DNA of 64,000 bases from Paracoccus hibiscisoli (GTDB lineage: Bacteria > Pseudomonadota > Alphaproteobacteria > Rhodobacterales > Rhodobacteraceae). The notes under the pieces are model-generated. The model saw only the letters and a list, made by a program, of their open reading frames with translations, did not search any database and had not been told where the DNA came from. This document shows, one piece after another, positions 11,196 through 20,597 of the stretch. The position numbers and the translations under genes are program-made. Location: contig NZ_SUNH01000005.1 in assembly GCF_005048265.1 (NCBI RefSeq), positions 162,588-226,587 of the forward strand. The letters run 5' to 3'. Within the stretch, counting starts at the first letter, position 1. Every line of letters begins with the position of its first letter.

Positions 11196-12184
11196 TACGA
11201 GGCCGGGCAGGCGTTGTCGGTCATGTAGTCATGCACCACGACCTCGCCCGAGGCGATGGCGGCGCGCGCCTCGTCCACGGCGGCCTGCATCTCGGCGGTG
11301 ACCAGATCGGCGTTGTTGTCGTCGATGGCGACATCGACGCCCTCGGCGGCCAGGTCCATGACGCGGATGCCCGCCTCCAGCTCGGTCCCCGCCGTGAAGG
11401 CGTCGAACACCGCGTTATCCACGCGCTTGACCATCGAGGTCAGCACCTGCCCCGGATGCAGCGCATTCTGGTTGCTGTCCACGCCGATGGACAGCACGCC
11501 CAGATCGGCCGCCGTCTGCAGCACGCCGATGCCGGTGCCGCCCGCCGCCGCGTAAACCACGTCGGCGCCCTGCGAGACCTGCGCGCGGGTCAGCTCTCCG
11601 CCGCGGACCGGGTCGTTCCAGGCCGCGGGCGTCGTGCCGGTAAAGTTCATCAGCACGGTCCCCTCGGGCTGGACCGCCTTGAAGCCCTGCGCAAAGCCGC
11701 AATGGAACTTGTGGATCAGCGGGATGTCCATGCCGCCGATGAATCCGACGGTCCCCGATTCAGACGCCTGACCGGCCATCACGCCCGCCAGATAGCTGCC
11801 CTCTTCCTCGGTGAAGACGATCGACTGGACGTTCGGCGCCTCGACCACCATGTCGATGATGGCGAATTTGGTGTCCGGGTAATCGCCCGCCACCTGGGTC
11901 AGCACGTCGCCAAAGGCAAAGCCCACCATCACGATCGGGTTCGATCCGCTTTCGGCCAGGCGGCGGAGCGCCTGCTCGCGCTGCGCCTCGGACTGCATCT
12001 CCAGCTCGCGATAGGTGCCGCCGGTCTCCTCGACCCACCGCTGCGCGCCCATGAAGCCCGCCTCGTTGAACGACTTGTCGAACTTGCCGCCAAGATCATA
12101 GATCAGGGCCGGATCGGCCAGCGCTGCGCCGGTCGACAGCACCGCCAGGGCCGAGCCCGCCAGAAGCGATTTCATCAGGGACAT
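11195..12184 (-). CDS. BMP-family nucleoside-binding lipoprotein-like substrate-binding protein
   Basis: A 329-residue periplasmic binding protein with a signal peptide (about 1-23: KSLLAGSALAVLSTGAALA) and the basic membrane protein (Bmp/PnrA) fold. It shows DLGGKFDKSFNE near the start and VGFIGGMDIPLIHKFHCGFAQG in the middle. Related proteins bind purine nucleosides. No lipobox Cys is seen, so it is probably soluble. It is the first gene of the five-gene uptake and salvage operon, with GAGG about 8 bases before the ATG. The ligand class is inferred from family and from the phosphorylase at the operon end. Confidence 0.92.
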   Translation of the reverse strand: MSLMKSLLAGSALAVLSTGAALADPALIYDLGGKFDKSFNEAGFMGAQRWVEETGGTYRELEMQSEAQREQALRRLAESGSNPIVMVGFAFGDVLTQVAGDYPDTKFAIIDMVVEAPNVQSIVFTEEEGSYLAGVMAGQASESGTVGFIGGMDIPLIHKFHCGFAQGFKAVQPEGTVLMNFTGTTPAAWNDPVRGGELTRAQVSQGADVVYAAAGGTGIGVLQTAADLGVLSIGVDSNQNALHPGQVLTSMVKRVDNAVFDAFTAGTELEAGIRVMDLAAEGVDVAIDDNNADLVTAEMQAAVDEARAAIASGEVVVHDYMTDNACPAS

Positions 12185-12265
12185 GTAAGCAACCTCATCC
12201 TGTTTTTCGCGGGCGATTCAACGGGCCCGCTGATCGCCCGATTAGGGCGCATCGCATGGGGCCGG

Positions 12266-12694
12266 TCAACCGCCTTCTTGGGTGGCACGCAGCGTCAGAC
12301 GCATGACGATCGCATCCGTCGCGGGGCCGTAATATCGCCGTCTGACGCCCGCTTCCAGCCATCCCGTGGCCTCATACAGCCGCCGTGCCGCAAGGTTGTC
12401 TGCCGCGACCTCCAGATAGGCCGCATCGGCCCCCATCCGGGCGGCTCTGCCTGCGAAATCGGCAACCAGACCACGCCCGATGCCCGCCCGCCGCGTATCC
12501 GGGTCCACCGCCAGGGTCAACAGTTCGGCCTCACCGGCGATGGCGCGGCCCATCAGGAACCCGCCCGGCGCGGTCAGCAGGAACACCCCGCGCGTACCCA
12601 GCAGACCCGCGAATTCCGCAGGCGACCACGGGCGCGGCCGTTTGAAACAGCGCGCATGCAGGGCGGCCAGCGCCTCGGGCGTCGCGCCGGTCAC
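12266..12694 (-). CDS. rimI: ribosomal-protein-S18-alanine N-acetyltransferase (GNAT)
   Basis: A 142-residue GNAT acetyltransferase. The acetyl-CoA motif RRAGIGRGL follows strand 4 (LLTLAVDP), and the C-terminal NLAARRLYEATGW segment is typical of RimI. RimI acetylates the N-terminal alanine of ribosomal protein S18. The GTG start overlaps the tsaB stop by 4 bases (GTGA). The tsaB-rimI pairing is common in bacteria and supports the call over a generic GNAT. Confidence 0.87.
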   Translation of the reverse strand: MTGATPEALAALHARCFKRPRPWSPAEFAGLLGTRGVFLLTAPGGFLMGRAIAGEAELLTLAVDPDTRRAGIGRGLVADFAGRAARMGADAAYLEVAADNLAARRLYEATGWLEAGVRRRYYGPATDAIVMRLTLRATQEGG

Positions 12695-13281
12695 GCCAGG
12701 ATCACCGGCGGCGCATCACGCGCGGGCGCCGCATCGGCGGGCCGCAGATAGACGGGCGCGGGCCGGGGCTGCGGATCGCCCGCGCGCGCGGCCGCCAGAC
12801 GCGCCACCCCCTCGGCGATCCCCACCGCCGGCGCAGCCGGCGCGGGGCCGGGCGGCAGCGCGCCGGTCGCAGCTTGCTGCGGCCGGCCCCCTGCGCCCTC
12901 GGCAAAGTCCTGCCAGATGACCATGTCGCCCTTGCCCGCGATCACCACCCGGCAGGGCCGGGGCAGCCCCCAGGCCAGCGCCTCGGGCGCGCCCACGCCC
13001 ACCGCCGGGATGCGCAGCGACAGTGCCAGCCCGCGCGCGGCCGCGACCGCCACGCGGATGCCGGTGAAATTGCCCGGCCCCGTGCCGACCCCGATCCCGT
13101 CCAGATCGCGCCAGCCCAGCCCCGCCGCGGCCAGCATCTCCTCCAGCATTGGCATCAGCCGCTCGGCCTGGCCCTTGGCCATCGGCTCATGGCGCAACGC
13201 CAGAACCGCATCGCCGCGCAGCAAAGCGGCCGCGCAATGCGCGGCCGATGTGTCGAAACCCAGGGTGATCCGCTCAGGCAA
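12691..13281 (-). CDS. tsaB: tRNA threonylcarbamoyladenosine biosynthesis protein TsaB
   Basis: A 196-residue ASKHA-fold protein with the N-terminal LGFDTSAAHCAAAL and the GVGTGPGNFTGIRV motif of TsaB. TsaB scaffolds TsaD and TsaE in making t6A37 on ANN-decoding tRNAs; tsaD is also in this window near 22 kb. The start is a TTG 8 bases inside the 3' end of nfu. The C-terminal third is Pro/Ala-rich and variable, as usual. Confidence 0.88.
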   Translation of the reverse strand: MPERITLGFDTSAAHCAAALLRGDAVLALRHEPMAKGQAERLMPMLEEMLAAAGLGWRDLDGIGVGTGPGNFTGIRVAVAAARGLALSLRIPAVGVGAPEALAWGLPRPCRVVIAGKGDMVIWQDFAEGAGGRPQQAATGALPPGPAPAAPAVGIAEGVARLAAARAGDPQPRPAPVYLRPADAAPARDAPPVILA

Positions 13282-13837
13282 CGGGCCTGACCTCGACCAC
13301 CTCGGGGATGTAATGGCGCAGCAGGTTCTCGATCCCCATCTTCAGCGTCAGGGTCGAGGACGGGCAGCCCGCGCAGGCCCCCTGCATGTGCAGATAGACG
13401 ATCCCGCGATCGAAACCGTGGAACGTGATGTCGCCGCCGTCCTGCGCGACCGCAGGGCGCACGCGCGTGTCCAGCAGCTCCTTGATCTGCACGACGATCT
13501 CGGCATCGGGGCCGGCCTCATGGGCGACATGGCCGCCATTGTCGGATGCAGCCCCCTCAATTGCCGGGGCGCCCGACTGGAAATGCTCCATAATCGCGCC
13601 CAGGACCGACGGCTTCAGATGATCCCACGGCACCTGGTCGGCCTTGGTCACGGTCACGAAATCGCGGCCCAGGAACACGCCGGTCACCCCGTCCACCGCA
13701 AAGATCCGCCGCGCCAGGGGCGATGCGGCCCCGGTCTCGGGCGAGGGGAAATCGGCCGTGCCGCTGCCCAGCACCGTCTCTCCGGGCAGGAATTTCAGCG
13801 TTGCGGGGTTCGGGGTGGTCTCGGTCTGGATGAACAT
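13274..13837 (-). CDS. nfu: NfuA-type iron-sulfur cluster carrier (NifU C-terminal family)
   Basis: A 187-residue two-domain protein. The N-terminal Nfu_N domain starts MFIQTETTPNPATLKFLPG and the C-terminal NifU domain has the cluster-binding CxxC in GACAGCPSS (near residue 160). It carries 4Fe-4S clusters to apoproteins. AAAGGAG lies about 7 bases before the ATG. It heads a minus-strand unit with tsaB and rimI. Alphaproteobacterial and mitochondrial Nfu1 share this arrangement. Confidence 0.92.
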   Translation of the reverse strand: MFIQTETTPNPATLKFLPGETVLGSGTADFPSPETGAASPLARRIFAVDGVTGVFLGRDFVTVTKADQVPWDHLKPSVLGAIMEHFQSGAPAIEGAASDNGGHVAHEAGPDAEIVVQIKELLDTRVRPAVAQDGGDITFHGFDRGIVYLHMQGACAGCPSSTLTLKMGIENLLRHYIPEVVEVRPVA

Positions 13838-13927
13838 GGGGGCGCTCCTTTGATCCCGATATGGCGATCCGGGGGGCTTGGGTCAACCCGCCCGCCCGCC
13901 ACGCGCCGGGCCATGCCGCGGCAAGGC

Positions 13928-14386
13928 TCAGGTGATGGCCTCCAGCCGCTCCTTGGACAGATCGCCCGGCACCAGAGAGATCGCGCAGGGCAGCGCCGTG
14001 GGGTCGCGCAGCAGCCGCGTCAGCACCGGGTTCGTGCTGCTCTTGTCGGAGGACAGGCCCAGCACGACGACGCCCACCTCGCCATCCTCGGTGATCTGCG
14101 CCAGCAGCTCCTCGGCGGTGTCGCCCTCGCGGATGACCAGCGCGGGCTCGATCCCCTGGCGGGACCGCATCCATTTGGCGAACACCTCGAAATGCGCCTC
14201 GATCCGCTCGCGCGCCTCGGCGCGCATCACGTCGGCCACGCCGAATCCGTGCTGGATCTCCTCGGCGGGAATGACCGACAGGATCACCACCGACGCGCCC
14301 TGCGATTTCGCCGCCCGCATCGCGGCAAAGCGCATCGCGTTCAGGCATTCCCTGCTGTCGTCCAGCAGGACCAGAAATTTCCGCAT
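13928..14386 (-). CDS. universal stress protein (UspA family)
   Basis: A 152-residue single-domain Usp. It begins MRKFLVLLDDSRECLNAMRFA and contains the VVLGLSS segment near the phosphate-binding end. The canonical ATP-loop pattern G-x2-G-x9-G-S/T is only partly kept, so nucleotide binding is uncertain. The start was placed at this ATG because the open frame upstream has no Usp similarity. It is divergent from the sugar transferase gene. Confidence 0.82.
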   Translation of the reverse strand: MRKFLVLLDDSRECLNAMRFAAMRAAKSQGASVVILSVIPAEEIQHGFGVADVMRAEARERIEAHFEVFAKWMRSRQGIEPALVIREGDTAEELLAQITEDGEVGVVVLGLSSDKSSTNPVLTRLLRDPTALPCAISLVPGDLSKERLEAIT

Positions 14387-14542
14387 CGTCACCCGGACCC
14401 CTGTTTCCTGTCCCCGGACAGTGGCCGATGTGCCATGCACGCGCAAGTGATTGCCGAGACGGCAGGCCGGGCGGTTCCCAATCTCTGCACGATGTGCTAG
14501 CGGCGACGTATATATTCTGGAAATCGCAAAGCGGACGGTGTC

Positions 14543-15337
14543 GTGACGATCCACCATGACTGGGACAAGACGGACGCCGTAGGCATCGCGGGTTCGCAGA
14601 TGGCTTGGTTCGCCCGGCTCAAGATCGCCGACCGCAATCCTATGCCGACTTCCAAACGGCTGTTCGACATCGTCTTCGCCATCCTGCTGCTGATCCCGCT
14701 CTCGCTGTTGATGGGCGTGGTCACGCTGGTGCTTTTGGTGACGCAAGGTCGACCGATCTTTTACGCAGCGCCGCGTATGCGCGGTCCGAACCGGCCCTTT
14801 ACCCATCTGAAGTTCCGCACCATGCTATGCACCGAGACGGATTCGGGCGTGACTGGCGGACATAAAAAATGGCGGATTACGCCGCTCGGGCATTTCCTGC
14901 GCCGCACGCGTATCGACGAATTGCCGCAGCTGTTCAACATCCTCAAGGGCGACATGAGCTTTGTCGGACCCCGCCCGACCATTCGCGAGTATGTCGAGCG
15001 GTATCCCAGCATTTACGGCCAAGTGTTGAAAAGCCGTCCCGGCGTCACGGGGCTCGCCACGCTGATCTATCACCGCCACGAGGATCGGATTCTTGCCAGC
15101 TGCAAGTCTGCCGAGGATACCGAGCGCGCCTACGCTCGCCGCTGCCTGCCAGCCAAGCTCAAGATCGACCTGATCTATCAGCGCCACCGCTCCATGCGGC
15201 TGGACCTGTGGATCCTGTGGCACACGGTCAAGATTGTCGTCTCCTCGCGAGACGAGCGCCCGCGCCGTCGCCGCCGAGGCCATTCCTATCTGCCGGTCGG
15301 CCCCTCGCCACGCGCGCCGAACGGATCGCGCGGGTAA
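14543..15337 (+). CDS. undecaprenyl-phosphate sugar-1-phosphate transferase (ExoY/WbaP class)
   Basis: A 264-residue bacterial sugar transferase. One hydrophobic helix lies near residues 38-62 and is followed by the cytosolic catalytic part: [31 protein letters not shown], and SRPGVTGLA. Such enzymes load the first sugar phosphate onto undecaprenyl phosphate for exopolysaccharide or O-antigen synthesis. The GTG start is tentative; internal ATGs at 14600 and 14642 would keep the catalytic core. GC content over 14641-14880 is about 53-63%, below the neighbours. No other glycan genes adjoin it, so it looks like a single acquired gene. The basic C-terminus runs 52 bases into truA from the other strand. 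Confidence 0.85.
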   Translation: MTIHHDWDKTDAVGIAGSQMAWFARLKIADRNPMPTSKRLFDIVFAILLLIPLSLLMGVVTLVLLVTQGRPIFYAAPRMRGPNRPFTHLKFRTMLCTETDSGVTGGHKKWRITPLGHFLRRTRIDELPQLFNILKGDMSFVGPRPTIREYVERYPSIYGQVLKSRPGVTGLATLIYHRHEDRILASCKSAEDTERAYARRCLPAKLKIDLIYQRHRSMRLDLWILWHTVKIVVSSRDERPRRRRRGHSYLPVGPSPRAPNGSRG

Positions 15338-16086
15338 CCCACCCCCGTCAGATACAGCCCGTGGGGCGGACAGACCGGCCCGCAGGCCGCGCGGTTGCGT
15401 GCCTCCAGCGCGTCGCGCACCCGGTCCGGCGCCCATGATCCCGCGCCCACCCGCTCCAGCGTGCCGACGATGCTGCGCACCTGATTGTGCAGGAACGACC
15501 GCGCGCGCAGGTGGAACCGGTATTCCATGCCCTGCGGAATGGGCTGCGCCTCGATCCGGATCTCGTCCAGCGACTTCACGGGGCTTTTCGCCTGACAGAT
15601 CGACGACCGGAAGGTCGTAAAGTCGTGATGCCCGACCAGATGCGCCGCCCCCGCCCGCATCGCGCCCACATCCAGCGGGTTCAGCACCTGCCAGACCTGC
15701 CCCTTGCCATGGGTCATCGGCGCCCGCCGCGCCACCAGCCGGAACAGATAGCGCCGCTCGACCGCGGAAAACCGCGCGTGGAAATCGTCATCGACCCGCG
15801 CCGCCTGCAGGATCGCCACGGGGGCGGGCTTCAGGTGCCAGTTCAGCGCCTCGGACAGGCGGAACGGGTCCCAATCGCGGTCCAGATCGGCATGGGCCAC
15901 CTGTCCGGTCGCATGCACGCCCGCATCGGTGCGCCCGGCGGCGGCAATGCGGCGGGTCGCGAAACCGGGGTCCAGCCGCGCCAGCGCGGTTTCAATCGCA
16001 CCCTGGACCGAGGGCTGGTCAGCCTGCGCCTGCCAGCCGGCAAAGGGCGCGCCGTCATATTCGACCTGCAAGGCAAAGCGGGGCAT
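15286..16086 (-). CDS. truA: tRNA pseudouridine(38-40) synthase
   Basis: A 266-residue TruA. It starts [19 protein letters not shown] and has the catalytic Asp in [11 protein letters not shown] near residue 54. Later family motifs are present, including [12 protein letters not shown] and [16 protein letters not shown]. It makes pseudouridine at positions 38-40 of the tRNA anticodon arm. The ATG shares a base with the xpaC stop (TGATG). Its last 52 bases overlap the convergent sugar transferase gene, which is an unusually long antisense overlap for two real genes. Confidence 0.94.
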   Translation of the reverse strand: MPRFALQVEYDGAPFAGWQAQADQPSVQGAIETALARLDPGFATRRIAAAGRTDAGVHATGQVAHADLDRDWDPFRLSEALNWHLKPAPVAILQAARVDDDFHARFSAVERRYLFRLVARRAPMTHGKGQVWQVLNPLDVGAMRAGAAHLVGHHDFTTFRSSICQAKSPVKSLDEIRIEAQPIPQGMEYRFHLRARSFLHNQVRSIVGTLERVGAGSWAPDRVRDALEARNRAACGPVCPPHGLYLTGVGYPRDPFGARGEGPTGR

Positions 16087-17057
16087 CAGTCGCGCGGAAC
16101 CTTCTGCCCCGGAAAGGGCGTGCGCAGCAGATCGTCCAGCGTCTGCGCCTCGGCGCTCTGCAGGGCGGGGCGGTCGGCGGGGTCGACGCGGGTCGCGGCG
16201 CCGGTCAGCCCCTCGCGGGCCAGGCGGTCGCGCAGGACCGACATCTCGATGTCCAGCGCGTCGCGGTCGCCATCCAGAAGCCGGTCGGCGCGGGCGATGA
16301 AATCTTTTTCCAGATCGTCCAGGAAACTCTCGTAATCGGCCCGCGCCGTCTGGTCCTGGGTCAGCGCATAGAGGTCCGCGAAGCGCATCGTCGCGTCCCG
16401 CGCCCCCATCAGATAGACCCCCAGATAGCGCCGGGCAGAGGACAGCCCGCCGGGATTGTCGCGCACCCGGTCGAACAGGTGCCGGACGGATGCGTCGAAC
16501 ATCGCCACCCGCGCCTCCAGCCGCCGGTCGCCGGTGCGGGTGATGGCCGCGCGCATCTGCTCCAGATGGCCCTCGGCCTCGTCGATCATCCGCTGCGCGC
16601 GATCCTGCTGAAAGCTGTCCACGCCGGCGGCGGTCTTGTCGCGCCAAGGGTCCAGGCCAAAGCTGATCTGGTGCAGCGCCAGGCCCGCAGCCCCGATCAG
16701 CCCGGCCTCGGCCCAGATGCCGGGTTCAGCGGCGCCCAGACCCAGGCCCAGCCCCGCCAGCACACCGCCGAACAGCTTGCGCGGGATGGCGGGCCGCTTG
16801 GCGATGCGGCGCGCCTGAAAGGTGGCCTGCGCCACCAGCCCCTCTCGGGTCATCCACATGCCGCTGGCGACCAGGCCAAAGGCCGCAAGGTCGGTGACCA
16901 TGCCCGCAGCCCCCTGAAAGAACGCGCCCAGCAGAAAGGGCGTCGCCGCCAGGGTGATCCATTTCGGCCGCCCCTCATGGGGGTGGCGCGGCGTGGGGGG
17001 CAGGGCGGGCTGCGTGCGGGTTCCGGGCGAAAAGCGCCCTCCGAATCGGTTCGACAT
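16086..17057 (-). CDS. XpaC-like membrane protein (5-bromo-4-chloroindolyl phosphate hydrolysis family)
   Basis: A 323-residue protein. After a Pro/Arg-rich tail of about 33 residues come two pairs of hydrophobic segments (roughly residues 34-72 and 95-135), then a helical cytosolic region with [17 protein letters not shown] and later charged helices. It matches the XpaC/Halogen_Hydrol family, whose name comes from a Bacillus plate phenotype and whose true role is unknown. A GAGGGGGG stretch 4 bases before the ATG overlaps the stop of a 27-codon microprotein gene. It is coupled by one base to truA downstream. A toxic-anion-resistance (TelA) partner, often found with XpaC, is not adjacent here. 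Confidence 0.72.
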   Translation of the reverse strand: MSNRFGGRFSPGTRTQPALPPTPRHPHEGRPKWITLAATPFLLGAFFQGAAGMVTDLAAFGLVASGMWMTREGLVAQATFQARRIAKRPAIPRKLFGGVLAGLGLGLGAAEPGIWAEAGLIGAAGLALHQISFGLDPWRDKTAAGVDSFQQDRAQRMIDEAEGHLEQMRAAITRTGDRRLEARVAMFDASVRHLFDRVRDNPGGLSSARRYLGVYLMGARDATMRFADLYALTQDQTARADYESFLDDLEKDFIARADRLLDGDRDALDIEMSVLRDRLAREGLTGAATRVDPADRPALQSAEAQTLDDLLRTPFPGQKVPRD

Positions 17058-17066
17058 GATCCCCCC

Positions 17067-17150
17067 TCAGCCCCCGCCCGCCATCGAGGCATAGAGCGTC
17101 AGCACCAGCAGCAGATAAAAGCTCAGCCGAGCCTGGGCATTGCGAGACAT
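17067..17150 (-). CDS. 27-residue single-pass membrane microprotein upstream of xpaC
   Basis: The frame is short but well formed. AAAGGA sits 5 bases before the ATG, followed by MSRNAQARL, a hydrophobic helix (residues 9-23, Leu/Val/Tyr-rich) and a Gly-rich end. An ATG two codons earlier overlaps the ribosome binding site and was rejected. The TGA lies inside the purine-rich ribosome binding site of xpaC, 10 bases before its start, so the two are probably translated together. The N-terminus is basic, so the C-terminus should face the periplasm. I do not recognise the family. Confidence 0.6.
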   Translation of the reverse strand: MSRNAQARLSFYLLLVLTLYASMAGGG

Positions 17151-17199
17151 GGCCATCCTTTCGCATCCAGCGCCTTATATCGGCATCACGCCCGGAAAT

Positions 17200-18189
17200 T
17201 CAAACGGCGCGCGGAAACAGCCGGTCCAGCGCCGCAGTCAGGAGCGCGTCATCCGTCAGGGCCAGCCGCACTGGCAGGGCCATGACCTTGGGGCGAAAGG
17301 CGCGGGGCAGGCGGGCCGCGTCCTTTTCGGTGGTGACCAGCTGTGCGCGGGTCATCCGCGCCTCGGTCTCCAGCCGGGTCAGCAGGGCGGGGGTGAAGGG
17401 CTGGTGGTCGTCCAGCCCCTCGGCCCGGACGATCTCGGCGCCCAAGGACCGCAGCGTGGCAAAGAACTTCTCCGGGTGGCCGATGCCGGCAAAGGCCAGC
17501 ACCCGGTGCCCGCGCCAGTCGAAGCCCATTTGCAAAGGCGCCAGTTGCCCGCGCAGATGCGGTGGCGCGCCGGGGGGCGGGGCAAACCCCGCCTGCGCCG
17601 CATCCGGCCCGATGGACAGCAGCAGGTCGGCCCGCGCCAGACCCACGGCGACCGGCTCGCGCAGCGGACCCGCAGGGATGCACAGCCCGTTGCCGAACCC
17701 CTTGGCCGCATCCACCACCACCAGCGACAGGTCATGCGCCAGCGCCGGGTCCTGGAACCCGTCATCCAGGATGATCGCCTGCGCCCCCGCCGCCACCGCC
17801 GCCCGCGCGCCCGCCCGGCGGTCATCGGCCACCCAGACCGGGCCAAAGGCCGCCATCAGCAGCGGCTCATCCCCGGTCAGGGCGGCGTCATGGGCGCGCT
17901 CGTCCACGCGCAGCGGCCTCGTCGCGCTGCCGCCATACCCGCGAGAGACCACATGCGCGGCGATCCCCCGCGCCGCCAGCGCCATCTGCAGATGGATCAC
18001 GGTGGGCGTCTTGCCGGTGCCGCCCGCATTGACGTTGCCCACGCAGATCACCGGCACGCCCACCCGCTCGCGCGGCCCCTGCGCCAGGCGGCGGGCGGTG
18101 GCCCGCGCATAACCCGCGCCAAGCGGCGCCAGCAGGCGCGCGCGCATCGTCGGAGGGGTCAGGAACCAGAAGCCGGGGGCGCGGGTCAT
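17200..18189 (-). CDS. lpxK: tetraacyldisaccharide 4'-kinase
   Basis: A 329-residue LpxK. Its P-loop is [12 protein letters not shown] near residue 50. The DDGFQDP motif and [10 protein letters not shown] segment of the family are present, plus SRGYGGS. It adds the 4'-phosphate to lipid A precursor on the inner face of the cytoplasmic membrane. The start overlaps the waaA stop by 4 bases (ATGA), so Kdo transfer and 4'-phosphorylation are encoded together, as in many alphaproteobacteria. Confidence 0.94.
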   Translation of the reverse strand: MTRAPGFWFLTPPTMRARLLAPLGAGYARATARRLAQGPRERVGVPVICVGNVNAGGTGKTPTVIHLQMALAARGIAAHVVSRGYGGSATRPLRVDERAHDAALTGDEPLLMAAFGPVWVADDRRAGARAAVAAGAQAIILDDGFQDPALAHDLSLVVVDAAKGFGNGLCIPAGPLREPVAVGLARADLLLSIGPDAAQAGFAPPPGAPPHLRGQLAPLQMGFDWRGHRVLAFAGIGHPEKFFATLRSLGAEIVRAEGLDDHQPFTPALLTRLETEARMTRAQLVTTEKDAARLPRAFRPKVMALPVRLALTDDALLTAALDRLFPRAV

Positions 18190-19361
18190 GCGGGCTGCCT
18201 TTCGGGACGCTCCAGCGTCTCGGCGACGCGGGTGGCGATGCGCAGGGCGACGTCGGCGCCCCCCGTGCTGACGGTCCAGGCGTTGCTGGCCAGGGTGGCG
18301 ATGGTTTCGGGCTGGGTCAGTTCGGTGACGGCCAGGGCCAGATCCTCGGCATGGCGCACCTGGCGTGCGGCCTGGGCGCCCGACAGCTGCTGCCATTCGG
18401 TGGCATGCGGGCCGGTCTGCGGGCCATGCACGATGGCCGATCCCAGGGCGGCGGGTTCGAACGGGTGGCGCATCGCGTCGGCTTCCCCCGACAGCGTGCC
18501 GCCCATGAAGCTGACGGGCGCCAGGCGATACCACAGCCCCATCTCGGTCGGGCCGTCGGTCAGCAGGACCTGGATCTCGTCGCCGAAATCCTCGTCCTCG
18601 CTGCGCCGGGCGACGGTCAGGCCCTGCGCCTCGATGTCGCGGGCCAGGGCGTCCATACGGGTCGGATCGGCGGGCGCGATGATCAGCAGCGCACGATGCG
18701 ACCGCCGCAGCGCCGCCTGATGCGCGGACAGCACGGCCTCCTCCTCGGCCTGCGGCAGGCAGGCCGCGAACCAGGCGTGGCGCCCGTTCATCTGCTGCGC
18801 CATCGAGGCGCGCTCGGTCTCGGAACAGCGCAGCGGCTCGCGGATCTCAGAGACGGGGCCGGTCATGGACAGCCGCCCCTCGGGCAGGGACATGCGGCGG
18901 GCGATGATCAGGCTGGGCATGTCGGTCAGCAGAATCGCCTCCATCTGCGACAGCAGCTGACGGCGCATCAGCGCCTGCAGCCCCCAGCCCAGATCCGCCG
19001 CGCTGAGCCGGCATTCGGCCAGGATCACCGGCACCCGCCGCGCGGTGGCCGCCGCGATCAGCGCGGGCGGCAGATCGGAGCCCAGCAGCAGGACGGCACG
19101 TGGGCGCGCCTGGTCCAGCAGCTGCGCGGCCACGACCGGGTCGTCGGCCCCGCCCTCCGCGTCCAGGCGCAGCCCGGCGCGCGCGCGGGTCAGGCAGGCG
19201 ATGATCTGGGGCGCGGCCCGGGCCGCGTCAGGGGCGGTATGGACCACCAGCGCGGGGCCGGTGCCGGCCGGGATCGCGGGCAGGGACGCGGCGTCGGTGC
19301 GGCGGCCGCGCAGATGCAGCCACAGCCCCAACTGGCCCAGCCCCGATCCCGGCCGGGTCAT
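18186..19361 (-). CDS. waaA: 3-deoxy-D-manno-octulosonic acid transferase
   Basis: A 391-residue GT-B glycosyltransferase of the WaaA/KdtA family. Recognisable parts are [13 protein letters not shown] in the N-terminal half and, in the C-terminal half, [10 protein letters not shown] followed by [22 protein letters not shown], the sugar-nucleotide site region. It transfers Kdo from CMP-Kdo to lipid IVA. The N-terminus lacks the usual long membrane anchor and is more divergent than average. The start shares one base with the DUF4170 stop (TGATG), and the gene overlaps lpxK downstream. Confidence 0.88.
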   Translation of the reverse strand: MTRPGSGLGQLGLWLHLRGRRTDAASLPAIPAGTGPALVVHTAPDAARAAPQIIACLTRARAGLRLDAEGGADDPVVAAQLLDQARPRAVLLLGSDLPPALIAAATARRVPVILAECRLSAADLGWGLQALMRRQLLSQMEAILLTDMPSLIIARRMSLPEGRLSMTGPVSEIREPLRCSETERASMAQQMNGRHAWFAACLPQAEEEAVLSAHQAALRRSHRALLIIAPADPTRMDALARDIEAQGLTVARRSEDEDFGDEIQVLLTDGPTEMGLWYRLAPVSFMGGTLSGEADAMRHPFEPAALGSAIVHGPQTGPHATEWQQLSGAQAARQVRHAEDLALAVTELTQPETIATLASNAWTVSTGGADVALRIATRVAETLERPERQPA

Positions 19362-19606
19362 CAGCCGCCCAGTTCCTCGGTCGGGCTGACCTCACGCTGT
19401 TCGTCGCGCAGGCGGTGCAGATGCGCGATGAAATAGCGGGTATGGGCGCTGTCCACGGTGCGCTGCGCCTCGGCCTTCCAGGCGGCGAAGGCGCTGTCGT
19501 AATCGGGAAAGATGCCGACCATGTGGATCTGTTTGGTGTCGCGGAACTTGGTGCTCTGCGGATCGACCAGCTCGCCACCGAAGACGAGATGCAGGCGCTG
19601 ACTCAT
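19361..19606 (-). CDS. DUF4170 domain protein
   Basis: An 81-residue cytosolic protein starting MSQRLHLVFGGELVDPQ, with KQIHMVGIFPDY in the middle. It matches DUF4170, a small alphaproteobacterial family found just upstream of the Kdo transferase gene. The function is unknown; the fixed position suggests a link to Kdo transfer or lipid A assembly. It is the first gene of a DUF4170-waaA-lpxK operon, with an AGGAGG-like site ahead of the ATG. Confidence 0.85.
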   Translation of the reverse strand: MSQRLHLVFGGELVDPQSTKFRDTKQIHMVGIFPDYDSAFAAWKAEAQRTVDSAHTRYFIAHLHRLRDEQREVSPTEELGG

Positions 19607-19797
19607 GGGACCTCCTGAGGGGGGATACGGGGTATCGGGACGGGGGCGAACCTAGCGCGCGCCGCCCCTGCGGTGAAGCGGAAACGCATAAAATTCGAGG
19701 TGTTCCGCCTTTGCCTGCCCGGCGGACGGGCGTCTAGGATCGGGCCCGAGGGCAGAAGGCCCGGAACCATCGCGGGGACAGGGGTGTGCCCGCATCA

Positions 19798-19831
19798 CCG
19801 CGCTTTGCCCCCTTGGCAGGCCAAAGCGCGG
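19798..19831. terminator. 10-bp inverted repeat downstream of the EVE gene
   Basis: A 10-bp perfect stem (19798-19807 with 19822-19831) and a 14-base loop lie between the end of the tsaD-gpsA-yciI-EVE unit and the DUF4170 promoter region. There is no T-run on either side, so it is only a candidate termination or mRNA-stabilising hairpin. I see no gene in the rest of 19607-19899. Confidence 0.35.
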
Positions 19832-19899
19832 CGCGACAGACGGACCGGGGGCCTGCCGCCCCCGGCGCCCCTTCCGCGAACGCGATCAGCCGGGGACGG

Positions 19900-20325
19900 T
19901 CAATCCGGGGCGTCCGCGCCCGACAGCTCCATGATGACGGCCCATTCGGCCTCGGTCACCGGCTGGACGGACAGGCGCGAATTGTTCACCAGCACCATGT
20001 CGGACAGGCGCGGCTCGGCCTTGGCCTCTTCCAGGCTGATGGCGCGGGGCAGGCGGGACAGGGCGCGGATGTCCACGCATTCCCATTTCGGGTCCTCGGC
20101 GGTGCTGTCGGGATGGGCCAGCGCGATCACCTCGACGATGCCCACGGCCTCCTTGCCGATGTTGGAATGATAGAACAGCCCCCGGTCGCCCAGGGCCATC
20201 GCGCGCATGTTGTTGCGCGCCTGATAGCTGCGCACCCCGTCCCATTCCTCGCCCCGATCGCCCTTGGCGACCAGATCGTCCCAGCCAAAGACGTCGGGTT
20301 CGGATTTGAACAACCAATAGGCCAT
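19900..20325 (-). CDS. EVE domain protein
   Basis: A 141-residue protein of the EVE (PUA-like) family. It starts MAYWLFKSEPDVFGWDDL and contains EEWDGVRSYQARNNMR and GDRGLFYHSN, which form the pocket that in relatives reads modified bases. Similar single-domain proteins are thymocyte-protein-1-like. The cellular target is unknown. The start shares one base with the yciI stop. An in-frame open stretch upstream belongs to other genes. Confidence 0.9.
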   Translation of the reverse strand: MAYWLFKSEPDVFGWDDLVAKGDRGEEWDGVRSYQARNNMRAMALGDRGLFYHSNIGKEAVGIVEVIALAHPDSTAEDPKWECVDIRALSRLPRAISLEEAKAEPRLSDMVLVNNSRLSVQPVTEAEWAVIMELSGADAPD

Positions 20326-20597
20326 CAGCCGATCACCTTGTTCCACTCGACCACATCGACCGAGGCGAACAGCCCCGCCGACTTGTAGGGGTCGTTCGCG
20401 GCCCAGGCCTGCGCGGCCGGCAGGTCGTCGGCCTCCAGGATCACCAGCGATCCGCGCATCTCGCCCTCCTCCATCAGGGGGCCGGCCATGCGGACGATTC
20501 CGGTCTCGCGGATAAAGCCCAGATGGGCGTCGCGGGTGTCCAGACGGGTTTGCAGGGCACCGGGCTTGTCCCGGCAGATCACGGCGAACAGGGGCAT
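20325..20597 (-). CDS. YciI family protein
   Basis: A 90-residue YciI-like protein (dimeric alpha+beta barrel). It has FAVICRDKPGALQTRLDTRDAHLGFI and a conserved His-Asp context; family members are suspected small-molecule enzymes. Two adjacent ATGs are possible. The second was chosen because AGGAGG lies only 1 base before the first, and 4 bases before the second. Either way it overlaps the gpsA stop. Function unknown. Confidence 0.86.
   Translation of the reverse strand: MPLFAVICRDKPGALQTRLDTRDAHLGFIRETGIVRMAGPLMEEGEMRGSLVILEADDLPAAQAWAANDPYKSAGLFASVDVVEWNKVIG

Noticed and set aside
19673..20388. Plus-strand ORFs over the EVE gene and the gap before it
   Set aside because: They overlap a clear EVE-domain gene in antisense and show only biased composition.
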